A stretch of DNA of 64,000 nucleotides, taken from Treponema sp. (GTDB taxonomy: Bacteria; Spirochaetota; Spirochaetia; Treponematales; Treponemataceae). Below the pieces are notes generated by a model, which worked only from the letters and a program-made list of their open reading frames with translations, did no database searches and had not been told where the DNA came from. The stretch spans positions 62,001 through 126,000 of the forward strand of contig JAEESN010000005.1 of the NCBI GenBank assembly GCA_016286365.1, in the 5' to 3' direction. Positions 42,172 through 50,558 of this stretch are shown here, in pieces. Position 1 is the stretch's first letter. Each line of letters opens with the position of its first letter. A program made the position numbers and the translations under genes.

Positions 42172-42272
42172 TTAAAAAAGCCACAATCAAACGCGTTTGA
42201 CTTGTGACCTTATAAAAAAAATTAAAAAAACAGTGATAAATCAATTAGCTTTTACACTATGATTTATCCAGT
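42172..42272 (-). ncRNA. Candidate small RNA with two terminators
   Basis: The promoter at 42279-42307 faces no ORF. From its predicted start (about 42272) the transcript has GATAAATC/GATTTATC (42268-42261 with 42242-42235) followed by a long T-run, then a near-perfect palindrome (42182-42206, centre TCAAACGCGTTTGA) followed by six Ts (42179-42174). An RNA of about 60 or 100 nt is predicted. I cannot name its family. The palindrome could instead be a LacI-type operator. The remaining bases of this 344-nt gap hold the rpsI terminator and the HD-GYP promoter. Confidence 0.4.
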
Positions 42273-42278
42273 AAATTA

Positions 42279-42307
42279 ATAGTAACCCGAGGATGCGCAT
42301 TTGTCAA
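42279..42307 (-). promoter_or_regulatory. Orphan promoter driving the candidate small RNA
   Basis: TTGACA (42307-42302) and TACTAT (42284-42279) are 17 nt apart on the minus strand. The spacer resembles that of the ugpC promoter (ATGCG, then CGGGTTAC into the -10). Confidence 0.6.
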
Positions 42308-42356
42308 ACTTTTTTTTACAATTAAGTAAAACACCCTAGAGTGTAATTCTGGGCAT

Positions 42357-42388
42357 AAAAAAACGCGGCCCGTAATAAACCGCGTTTT
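42357..42388 (-). terminator. Terminator after rpsI
   Basis: AAACGCGG (42361-42368) pairs with CCGCGTTT (42380-42387) and is followed on the minus strand by Ts. It ends the rplM-rpsI transcript. Confidence 0.85.
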
Positions 42389-42407
42389 GTATAAAGCATA
42401 TAACCGA

Positions 42408-42800
42408 CTAACGTTTTGAGAACTGGAAGCGGCGACGAGCACCCTTCTGTCCGTACTTTTTACGTTCAACCATACGTGAGTCACGTGTGAGGTATCCGTT
42501 AGCTTTAAGAGATGTACGTGCATCTGGATCAATCTGAACTAATGCGCGTGAGATTCCGTGTAAACATGCAGCAGCCTGTCCGTTCAAACCACCACCTGTA
42601 ACGTTGATTAAGATGTCGTATTTAGAACCCATTGAAGTTACTAAAAGAGGCTGATTTACAACCTGAACCTGTTCTGCTGTTGCAAAATAGTCTTTTACAT
42701 CTTTACCGTTTACAACGATTTTTCCTGAGCCGTCTCGAACAAATACACGAGCTACAGCTGTTTTTCTTCTACCTGTACCAATAGCAATATTCTTTACCAT
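42408..42800 (-). CDS. rpsI: 30S ribosomal protein S9
   Basis: This 130-aa protein shows the S9 start (IGTGRRKTAVARV) and the conserved C-terminal tail MVERKKYGQKGARRRFQFSKR, whose final residues reach the P-site tRNA. It follows rplM after 11 nt in the universal rplM-rpsI pair and ends at a hairpin terminator. Length and composition are normal. Confidence 0.97.
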   Translation of the reverse strand: MVKNIAIGTGRRKTAVARVFVRDGSGKIVVNGKDVKDYFATAEQVQVVNQPLLVTSMGSKYDILINVTGGGLNGQAAACLHGISRALVQIDPDARTSLKANGYLTRDSRMVERKKYGQKGARRRFQFSKR

Positions 42801-42811
42801 CTTTTACTCCA

Positions 42812-43240
42812 TTAAAGTTCGATTGGCTGTGGATTCTGAGCAGCGTGTGGGTGTTCAGCACCAGCGTAAATCTTAACATTGTCCATCATCTTGCGGCCAA
42901 GACGTCCGTTTGGAAGCATTCCTGCAACTGCAATCTTCATTGGATCTTCAGGATGTTTTTCCAATAATTTTTCGTATGTGTGAGCGCGAAGTCCACCTAC
43001 AAAGCCTGTGTGGTGATAGTAAATCTTTTTAGTTTCTTTTCCACCTGTTACAGCAGCTTTTGCAGCATTGATGATAACTACAAAGTCACCCATCAACTGA
43101 TTTCTTGTAAATGTAGCTTTGTTTTTACCACGTGCAATTGCAGCAGCTTTTGCGGCAACACGTCCGAGTGGTTTTCCTTCTGCATCAATAATGTACCATT
43201 TGCGAGCCTGTTCAGCTTCTTTAACAAAGATAGTTTCCAT
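42812..43240 (-). CDS. rplM: 50S ribosomal protein L13
   Basis: This 142-aa protein has WYIIDAEGKPLGRVAAKAA, the L13 N-terminal signature, and YYHHTGFVGG, MLPNGRLGRKM in the middle. L13 is an early-assembly 50S protein. It is the first gene of the rplM-rpsI operon. The leader of about 110 nt holds a hairpin (43279-43299) followed by Ts, so autoregulation by a leader element is possible. Confidence 0.97.
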   Translation of the reverse strand: METIFVKEAEQARKWYIIDAEGKPLGRVAAKAAAIARGKNKATFTRNQLMGDFVVIINAAKAAVTGGKETKKIYYHHTGFVGGLRAHTYEKLLEKHPEDPMKIAVAGMLPNGRLGRKMMDNVKIYAGAEHPHAAQNPQPIEL

Positions 43241-43278
43241 GATATACCTTACTTAAAATAAAAGTTAATCGCGAAAAA

Positions 43279-43383
43279 TGAATCTGTGCATCTGATTCAA
43301 AAAACGCAAGATTTACGGATGAGCAGTCCATAAAATCTTTTAACGGGTAAAATAATTTAACAAATTTTCGCGGAATGTGTCAA
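43279..43383 (-). promoter_or_regulatory. rplM promoter and leader hairpin
   Basis: On the minus strand TTGACA (43383-43378) and TTAAAT (43360-43355) are 17 nt apart. The leader contains TGAATC/GATTCA (43279-43299) followed by five Ts, a small terminator-like hairpin upstream of the L13 start. Confidence 0.6.
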
Positions 43384-43426
43384 TACAATAAACTTAAGAT
43401 TATAGAAGAATGCTAGAGATTTCTGA

Positions 43427-43645
43427 TTAGTTATCAGATGATGTATCTTCCTTTTTTGCTTCTTTTTTATCTTTGATATCTGCAGCGCCAATAAAAAGAC
43501 AGATAAGGCCGATGAATGCAGATAATACAGGAGCACATCCCTTTAAAAAAGCGATAACTTCTGCGCCCCACGCAAGCGGGCATGAAGGAAGAACAGCAAA
43601 TACTGTAAAACCGATAAATATAAGTCCAAGAATAATAGAAATCAT
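43427..43645 (-). CDS. Small membrane protein
   Basis: This 72-aa protein has two hydrophobic segments (about 2-20 and 36-54) joined by a short loop, then a charged tail (DIKDKKEAKKEDTSSDN). An AGAGGT ribosome site precedes the ATG, which supports it as a real gene. I do not recognise a family. It lies downstream of the large surface lipoprotein's opposite end and upstream of rplM on the same strand, without clear linkage. Confidence 0.65.
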   Translation of the reverse strand: MISIILGLIFIGFTVFAVLPSCPLAWGAEVIAFLKGCAPVLSAFIGLICLFIGAADIKDKKEAKKEDTSSDN

Positions 43646-43696
43646 AAATTACCTCTTTTTTATCTTATTCCAAAAAGAAATCTTTTACAAGTAAGA

Positions 43697-46441
43697 TTAA
43701 TAATCAACCGTAAACGGAATATAAATGCTGTACGGAACGCCCATGTATTCAAAGTAGATGTAGACTGTATATTCGCCTTCCGGCCAGTCTGCTGAACCCT
43801 TTAATTTTCCATTGTTTAATGTTGCCGGAGTTTCTACTGAACTATAATATATTTTAGCAGTGTAATTTTGGAAATCAGGATCTGTTATAGTTTGTAATAC
43901 ATGATTAGAAGCGAAGATAACTTGATTAGCATCTGTTTCTGAGTCATACCATAACTTTATAGTAATTCCGATTTCAAAATCCGGTGAAGATAAAGTTATA
44001 ACAGGAGAGCTTGGGTTAGATGCATATAAAGTTCCATCCGAATAACCATTAAAAATAACTCCAAATTTAGCAATGAAGTTCGTAGGTATTCTAATTCCGC
44101 CTCCTCCGAACGTTGCATAAACAAGCTTACCGGTATTATCAATCTTCCAGCCCGCAGTTGATGTAGAGGCATCGTAAGTTGAGTCTGGAAGGACGAATTT
44201 TGGAGCAATTTCTGCAAGATCTACACCTGCTGATTCTGTATATAAAAGTTCATGGCTCGTAGCAGTATCAAAATCGCTTAATGTACCTGTAGCACTTTCG
44301 TCACCGAGAATCAGGGAAGCAATCTTCGTTGAACCACTAGGTACACCATTAACTTTTATTTTTGCTCCCTTATTAATTGAAATAACCGTTGACTCTCCAA
44401 AAGCTTTATTCCTGAATTTCAAATTCCCCTGGCGTATATATGCAATATTTGCCCTCTGATCCAAGGCTGTTGCAGAAGCATCGCATGTACAATTGGTAAA
44501 ACTATTATTCTGGTCTAAAAACAACTCAGGAGAAGAACCATCGTTATAGAAAAGACCACCTTTTTTTGAATAAATATCATAAAAATTATTATTCTGGACT
44601 CCACTCCCTGTCATCCTTCCTATATTTAGTGTACCTGTATTTTTTATGACAGACCCTTTTTCTACACTTCCGTCAGAAGCTATACTTTCAAAACGAACTT
44701 TTTGTTCTATATTCAAAGTTCCATTATTAACAATAAACGGAGAATTTGCAGTAACCTTATCTTTATTTCCATTAATAGCTAAATCAGTCCAGGTTACTGT
44801 AGTTCCCGAAGGAATTTCTATAAGTGTTCCCTTTACACCTTCTGCACGTTTTATGATTACATTGTGATAGTCAGATATTGTTATAGTATTTAAAGTCGTC
44901 AATTCTATAGGATCCGTAATCTTATTCATTAAATAGATAGAATTACCAGAAGTATTCGTCATCTCATCTTTGGCTAATTCTTTTGCTTTACTAACACTCT
45001 GTACCGCAGTTCCAGCAGAAAGTCCGTCGTTGTTATCGTTTCCACCTACAGGGTCAAGATAAATGTTTTTGTAGGTCCAGGTAGCAGTAATAACTAAAAG
45101 ACTGGAAATTGGAGTAGCAAGCCCGATAGAGTTCCAAGTACCATCTGGTTGAAGTGTTAGTGGTGTACCATCATGAAGATCTAAAGGGGTTGTATATTTA
45201 TATCCTGCAAATTCAAAGTCTTCAGCTTTATAAGAATCCGGAAGTTGGGGTGGTGGTAAAGAAGTTGCTACAGACATATTTATATATTTACCGTTTGAAT
45301 CAGAAAGAATATCTATTCCGTCTATAGTTCCAATGAATTCATTATCCTTCATCTGAGGCATTTTTATATAAATCTTATAAAATTCTGGTCCCCAGACAGG
45401 ATAAAAATCTTTATCACCCTCTACACTATCCGGAAATGAATTAGAAGCACCATCATCAAAGGAAAGAATAAAATCGTATGGATTTTCTAAAGGTCCACAT
45501 ACTTTTGAGCGGTTTCCTTCATTTGTCCAACCATAAAAACTATAATTATTTCTTGCAGGACGCAGCTGCTGTATATCTTCCTTAAGTCTTTTGTAATCAT
45601 AACCGTGACGGCATTTTATTGTATATTTATTGCTTTCCTTTGTTTTTGTGATTATACCATCTGGATCATTATACGTATCTGGTACAGAGTCAGTCCAGGA
45701 TTCATCTGCAATAACAGGAGTTGTATCAAGATTAAAGGTAAGTGAACGGACATTGCGATACAGGGTAACATTTATTTTAGTAGAACCGTCTCCTGCAATT
45801 GTAAATGATTCATCATGATTGGAAGCATGCTCATATATACCAGTAGTAGTACTTCCCGACAAAGGACTACCCACCATATTCTGATACTCAGTTACTTGAT
45901 TTACTAACCATGGATCATCTGTTGTACCAGAATATGATTTATCAAACTCATCATATTCATTATCATAAATATTCTGCAGTTTATAATGGAAGGTATATTT
46001 TGTATCTGTATTTGGTGCCCAATCAGTTGAATCAAGATAAAAAACCAGATAAATTCCCGTATCTTTTGGAGGAACGACACATCTTTCAACAACATAAGTA
46101 GATGGATCCCTGCTTACAATATCATTAGATAAAGCATCTCCATATTTCCATTTTCCTGTCAGATGATAGCCAGGACGAAGTTTATAAAGTTCTTTACTTC
46201 CAGTTTGTGGAAAATCATCCTGAGTTAATTCAGTTCCTATTAAATAAGGGATTTTAAGTGGATCTGGAGGGGAAGTAACTGTATATATATTGACAGGATA
46301 AAAATCAACAAAAGTCATCAACTTTTCATCAAGGTCATCCTCCAGACCGCCGAACCATTCAACCTTGCAGGAGGTAAAAAGACTTGCAAAAATTAAAAGA
46401 GAGAAAATCAGAAATGTCTTAAAAAAACTTTTTTTTGTCAA
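43697..46441 (-). CDS. Large surface lipoprotein with beta-repeat regions
   Basis: This 914-aa protein has a signal peptide and lipobox (LFTSC). The first half has beta-rich repeats with YNNYSFYGWTNEG-like segments, resembling Listeria-Bacteroides (InlB B-type) repeats. The middle (YLDPVGGNDNNDGLSAGTAV onward, about 460-640) looks like a right-handed beta-helix as in DUF1565 or pectate-lyase-like surface proteins. It is probably an adhesin or glycan-binding protein at the cell surface. No catalytic residues stand out. It sits just downstream of the cyclase-FecR-OMP genes on the same strand with a 24-nt gap, so it may belong to that operon. Confidence 0.75.
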   Translation of the reverse strand: MTKKSFFKTFLIFSLLIFASLFTSCKVEWFGGLEDDLDEKLMTFVDFYPVNIYTVTSPPDPLKIPYLIGTELTQDDFPQTGSKELYKLRPGYHLTGKWKYGDALSNDIVSRDPSTYVVERCVVPPKDTGIYLVFYLDSTDWAPNTDTKYTFHYKLQNIYDNEYDEFDKSYSGTTDDPWLVNQVTEYQNMVGSPLSGSTTTGIYEHASNHDESFTIAGDGSTKINVTLYRNVRSLTFNLDTTPVIADESWTDSVPDTYNDPDGIITKTKESNKYTIKCRHGYDYKRLKEDIQQLRPARNNYSFYGWTNEGNRSKVCGPLENPYDFILSFDDGASNSFPDSVEGDKDFYPVWGPEFYKIYIKMPQMKDNEFIGTIDGIDILSDSNGKYINMSVATSLPPPQLPDSYKAEDFEFAGYKYTTPLDLHDGTPLTLQPDGTWNSIGLATPISSLLVITATWTYKNIYLDPVGGNDNNDGLSAGTAVQSVSKAKELAKDEMTNTSGNSIYLMNKITDPIELTTLNTITISDYHNVIIKRAEGVKGTLIEIPSGTTVTWTDLAINGNKDKVTANSPFIVNNGTLNIEQKVRFESIASDGSVEKGSVIKNTGTLNIGRMTGSGVQNNNFYDIYSKKGGLFYNDGSSPELFLDQNNSFTNCTCDASATALDQRANIAYIRQGNLKFRNKAFGESTVISINKGAKIKVNGVPSGSTKIASLILGDESATGTLSDFDTATSHELLYTESAGVDLAEIAPKFVLPDSTYDASTSTAGWKIDNTGKLVYATFGGGGIRIPTNFIAKFGVIFNGYSDGTLYASNPSSPVITLSSPDFEIGITIKLWYDSETDANQVIFASNHVLQTITDPDFQNYTAKIYYSSVETPATLNNGKLKGSADWPEGEYTVYIYFEYMGVPYSIYIPFTVDY

Positions 46442-46465
46442 AACCTGTTTTTCCTTAAAAATCCT

Positions 46466-47734
46466 TTAAAACCTTGCCCCAATATTTATAACCGGAATTA
46501 AAAGCGGAGTAATTTTGCCTGAATCAAAAAGAACGGAAAACTCTGCCCCCGCTTCTACGCTGAAATACTTAAACGGATACCACACAAGATAAGCTCCCGT
46601 AAGCGCACCCGGATAAGTATAACTTACAACATCATATTGAACGCCGCCAATCAAGAGAACTTCCTGTGTAAAGCCCAAGATAGCGCCGATTTTTACGTTT
46701 AAATCAAGTATATCATCAATAAATTCATACTGCCACAAAAAACTCAATTCGCAGAATTCTGTAGGAAGATTGATGTCTATCATGCTGTTTTTATAATTTA
46801 CGGTTGTTCCCTGAGCTCCAAGCTCAAAACCAAGATTAGATTTTTCAAAACGAACCGGGAAGAAAGAAATTTTAAAATTGATTACAGGCGTTACAGAAGT
46901 CTGATTATTATATTTTGTAAAAACCGACTGACCAAAGCTGAATAAAACACCGGCACCCGCCTGAATATTTATATACTTCATCTTATGGGGCTTTTTTACA
47001 AAAGCTATGTCGAGTAAATCTGTTTCTGTCGTAAGGCCGCCCGGATTTGTGATTTTGATTTTATAATCAGGCTTTTTAATCGGAGGAAAGACAACTACCT
47101 TAGCACCGGGATATTCGGGATCTTCCTGGATTTCGCCCGGGATTTCTTCGTTAGTCTGGGGGTCTACAAGAACAACGACAGATTCGGGGGTGATTGAATC
47201 AAGGTCTACAGGGATTACAAGATTTTCGTTTGAACCTTTTTCTACCTGCACGCTGTCGCGAACCTTTACCTTTGGCTCAAGGGCTCGGGTAATTTCGAAC
47301 TCACGCCAGTCACTCACACTTGTTTCGCGCCCCAGAAAATCGTATGCATAGACACGGTAGCGGTAACGGCCGGGCTCATAGGAAAATTCTATAAAGGTTT
47401 CTGTTGTATTAAAAAAATGTGTTTTCTGGATAGAAGATGGTTCTGCAGTTGTTACAGGAGTCTTTTCTCCGGGTGCTGCGTTGTCTGTATCGGGAGTCTC
47501 TTCACCGGAAGACTCTCCATCAGCCCCGGAAGCCTCTTCTTCCGATGTAAGCCCCCCATCACCTGCATCGGGTATATCGAGCTCTAAAAGTTCAATTTCT
47601 ACCTTATACTCCATGGCATTGGGTTCACTTTCCCACTCTACCCTCTGTTTAAATCTTGACTGGGCAGAAAGGGGCATGCAGAAAAGAGCAAAAAGAAAAA
47701 CGAATCTTACTTTTTTAATAAAATCATTCACCAT
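46466..47734 (-). CDS. Outer-membrane protein with FN3-like domain and acidic linker
   Basis: This 422-aa protein has a signal peptide, a fibronectin-III-like part (RVEWESEPNAMEYKVEIELL ... YRYRVYAYDFLGRETSVSDW) interrupted by an Asp/Glu/Ser/Pro-rich insert at about 55-105, a linker, and from about 250 an outer-membrane barrel of about 10 strands ending VINIGARF. It may be a surface receptor that links an extracellular or periplasmic domain to the outer membrane. It overlaps the FecR-like gene by 11 nt and is the third gene of a coupled set. Confidence 0.7.
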   Translation of the reverse strand: MVNDFIKKVRFVFLFALFCMPLSAQSRFKQRVEWESEPNAMEYKVEIELLELDIPDAGDGGLTSEEEASGADGESSGEETPDTDNAAPGEKTPVTTAEPSSIQKTHFFNTTETFIEFSYEPGRYRYRVYAYDFLGRETSVSDWREFEITRALEPKVKVRDSVQVEKGSNENLVIPVDLDSITPESVVVLVDPQTNEEIPGEIQEDPEYPGAKVVVFPPIKKPDYKIKITNPGGLTTETDLLDIAFVKKPHKMKYINIQAGAGVLFSFGQSVFTKYNNQTSVTPVINFKISFFPVRFEKSNLGFELGAQGTTVNYKNSMIDINLPTEFCELSFLWQYEFIDDILDLNVKIGAILGFTQEVLLIGGVQYDVVSYTYPGALTGAYLVWYPFKYFSVEAGAEFSVLFDSGKITPLLIPVINIGARF

Positions 47735-50558
47735 ATTGCTTTCCAGGATCTTTTGTCTTTACCTTTTCAGGCAGAGGAATATCAATTGTAAATTTGCGTA
47801 TTCCTTCCTTACTGCTTTGAACAGCCTTCTTTCCGCCGTCTGTATTATAAGCGGTAACATGCCATTCAAATTCTCCAACATCCAGTATTTTAAGATCACT
47901 GAATTCAATCTGTGTCGATTTTAATTTCTGCTTTGAATAAACCTTCTTAAGCTTTCCGTTTTTGTCTTTATAATAAAGGTCAAAACTGTATTCCGTTGCA
48001 TCAGGAACTTCATTCCAGCTAAAGCTTATTGTTCTGTTATTCCTTAAATATTCTGTGTTGATTACAAATCCGCTTTCCGGTGTTTTAAGATATGGAGTTG
48101 CGAGAAGCGGAATTGTAGAAATCGTAAATCTTCTGTAGCCCGAATTCATCACGTATCCTTCGTTTGAACTTGCATTTACAGCCCATTCATAAGTTCCCGT
48201 AGATAAATCAGAAACCCTCACCTGTCTTGAAGGATTATTTACTGTCTTTACGGTGAGAGTTGAACCGTCCTTTAATACCTTTCTTAAAACAAACTGAGTC
48301 TTATCTGCCTTGTCCCCGTTTTTCCATGTAAATACTAAATCTTTTGTAAGTGCAGCCTTACCGTCTATTCTTTCTCCCTGGGCAGGGCTTACCAGTGTAA
48401 CAGGAACCGGAGTTCTTAGTTTAAAGCTTACTTCTCTTTTTTCTCCCGCCCTGTAATCAGAAATATCTGATGAATCTGCAAATGCCTGAACACTACAGAT
48501 TAAAGGCTGTCCTTGTGAAGAAATAGAGAAGTCCGATGGAAGCTTTAATGTATTTTTAGTTCCGTATACTGCATCTCCTTCGTATAAAACCTTCTGAGAT
48601 TCTGGGTCTACAATCTTTGCCTTATAATACTGTGCCTGAGTAACCGGCTTCCATGTGATATTGAGTTCGCGGTTTCCAGGTAAGATTACAGTTCCATCCA
48701 AAGGTGGCCATATAACTTCAGGAGCAGCAAGTTGATTTCCAATATTGATTGTCTGAACACCGGAGTATTCTGCTGGTACTTCACTTCCTTCGGGTTTTAC
48801 TGCAACGCGCCAGAAATAAGCGCCTTCTGTAAGCTGTACATTTTCTGCTTCTGTTTTCTTTGTAGAAATCTCCAGAACGTTATCATTAAACGACTTATTC
48901 TTGGAAATCTGGAAGACCGATGTTATATTCTGACCATCAAATTCGCTCGAAACAACCCACATAAACTGAGTCTTATGAACACGGTCTTTTTCTACTATGA
49001 ATCCTTCCGGCGGATAAACAAGATGAGTTTTCTGCGGAACAACCTGCTTTACAACAAAGGAACCAACGTTAGATTCCGAAGCATGCTTTTCTGTCGGAGA
49101 ATTTCGCACAACCTTCCAGTAATAAGTTCCTTCGCTCATTGTCTTTGTGTTTACTGTTTTTACAAAGCGGTTGTATTCGGTGTTTTCTATAAAATCTATA
49201 TTTGAAAAATCCTTTGACTTAGAAACTAAAACCTTATATGCGGCATCCGGTACACTCGACTTCCACACAAAACTCAAAGCAGAATCCTGAGCCTGAATAT
49301 TTACAACCGTATTATTCACAGGGTAAGAAAGAAGAGGCGATTTAAATTCACTTTCCTTAGAAACCGTAAAGAGAGAATAATTTGTCTGTGTTTTATATCC
49401 TACATTCTGAATATCGTAATAAGGAGTAACGCGCCAGTAGTAATCAGCTTCTTTAAGAACATCTGTTTTAAGATTGGTTGCCTGGGTTTCTGCGTTAAAA
49501 ACTATGTTTGCAAAATTATTGTCCGATGCAACTTCGAGTTTATAGTGACTAACGTATTCGTTTCCTTTCCACGAAAAAGTAACATAAGGACGCTGTTTAT
49601 CTATGGTTACCGTGCTCGACGCTGCAGGAGAAACAAGGATTACTTCCGGTACAGAGATGATGTTTACACTTCCGTCTGCCGCATCTTCCTTGTCTTCTTC
49701 CGGATAAGCCCTCCAGTAGAATTTTCCGGATGATTTTTGAACAACAAGGCTTTCACCTTTTTCCGAAACATAAGTTTCCTTAATCTCTGAAAAATCAGGG
49801 GTATCGGAAATTTCTATGATTATCTTCTGGTCCGCATAATCAGGTGTTACGCTAAAATTGTAATTTACAGGAACTTCATCCTTATCAAAAGAAAGAACAT
49901 TTGCCTTTGCCGGAATGGAAGTTACGGTTACAGGAAGCATTTTTGAATTCCCGCCCTGCCCCTGCTTAATTGACTGACCTTCGGAAACAAGAACTTCTTC
50001 TCCGTCCGTACTCAAAAGAGAAGCCTGTCCGTTATAAACAACCAAGAGGTTATCGCTTGTATCGGATTTGGAATCTGCAGAAACATGAGTTCCGGATTTA
50101 ATCATAACAGAAGAACCGTTAGACAAAAGAAGCTTTAAGCCCGAATCAGAATCTCCTGTCTGAACATCGATTGCACCGCTTCCAAGAGAAACAGAGATTT
50201 CTCCATCCTCCGAAACGAAAATCTGAATCATTGTGGATTCGCTTAATTCTAAAACAGTTTTTTCTTTATTATGAAAAGATACTGTTGCAAGAGCACCGTC
50301 TGCCGTTCTGATTGTATCGGCATTATAAATAGGAGAATGCTGCTGCACCCTTTCCCACACAACGCGGTCGTTGAATTTTCTTTGAGCAACCTTATATTTA
50401 TACTGAATTTCCGCAATTTCTGTTATATCTGTTCTTGTGGTAAACGCATTCAGCTCTTTCCAGAAAAGTGAAAGGCTGTAATAACATGCCAGAAGACAGA
50501 TTATTACAACAAAAAAATCAAGAAGTCTGGATCTTAACCTTACTTTCCTCTTCTTCAA
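47724..50558 (-). CDS. FecR-domain protein with FN3-like repeats
   Basis: This 944-aa protein has an N-terminal membrane segment (about 12-32), then a FecR-like domain (IRTADGALATVSFHNKEKTV ... VQTGDSDSGLKLLLSNGS) at about 75-190, then repeated FN3-like units of about 100 residues (recurring YYWRV, YFWRVAV, WKSSVPDAAYKV). It probably extends through the periplasm. FecR domains usually relay signals to sigma factors; here no sigma gene is adjacent, and the upstream partner is a nucleotide cyclase instead. Overlaps of 41 nt and 11 nt with the neighbours indicate coupled translation. Confidence 0.75.
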   Translation of the reverse strand: MKKRKVRLRSRLLDFFVVIICLLACYYSLSLFWKELNAFTTRTDITEIAEIQYKYKVAQRKFNDRVVWERVQQHSPIYNADTIRTADGALATVSFHNKEKTVLELSESTMIQIFVSEDGEISVSLGSGAIDVQTGDSDSGLKLLLSNGSSVMIKSGTHVSADSKSDTSDNLLVVYNGQASLLSTDGEEVLVSEGQSIKQGQGGNSKMLPVTVTSIPAKANVLSFDKDEVPVNYNFSVTPDYADQKIIIEISDTPDFSEIKETYVSEKGESLVVQKSSGKFYWRAYPEEDKEDAADGSVNIISVPEVILVSPAASSTVTIDKQRPYVTFSWKGNEYVSHYKLEVASDNNFANIVFNAETQATNLKTDVLKEADYYWRVTPYYDIQNVGYKTQTNYSLFTVSKESEFKSPLLSYPVNNTVVNIQAQDSALSFVWKSSVPDAAYKVLVSKSKDFSNIDFIENTEYNRFVKTVNTKTMSEGTYYWKVVRNSPTEKHASESNVGSFVVKQVVPQKTHLVYPPEGFIVEKDRVHKTQFMWVVSSEFDGQNITSVFQISKNKSFNDNVLEISTKKTEAENVQLTEGAYFWRVAVKPEGSEVPAEYSGVQTINIGNQLAAPEVIWPPLDGTVILPGNRELNITWKPVTQAQYYKAKIVDPESQKVLYEGDAVYGTKNTLKLPSDFSISSQGQPLICSVQAFADSSDISDYRAGEKREVSFKLRTPVPVTLVSPAQGERIDGKAALTKDLVFTWKNGDKADKTQFVLRKVLKDGSTLTVKTVNNPSRQVRVSDLSTGTYEWAVNASSNEGYVMNSGYRRFTISTIPLLATPYLKTPESGFVINTEYLRNNRTISFSWNEVPDATEYSFDLYYKDKNGKLKKVYSKQKLKSTQIEFSDLKILDVGEFEWHVTAYNTDGGKKAVQSSKEGIRKFTIDIPLPEKVKTKDPGKQYGE

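Noticed and set aside
42182-42206. LacI-type operator reading of TCAAACGCGTTTGA
   Set aside because: The T-run after it on the minus strand and a promoter before it fit a terminator better. An operator role is kept only as an alternative.
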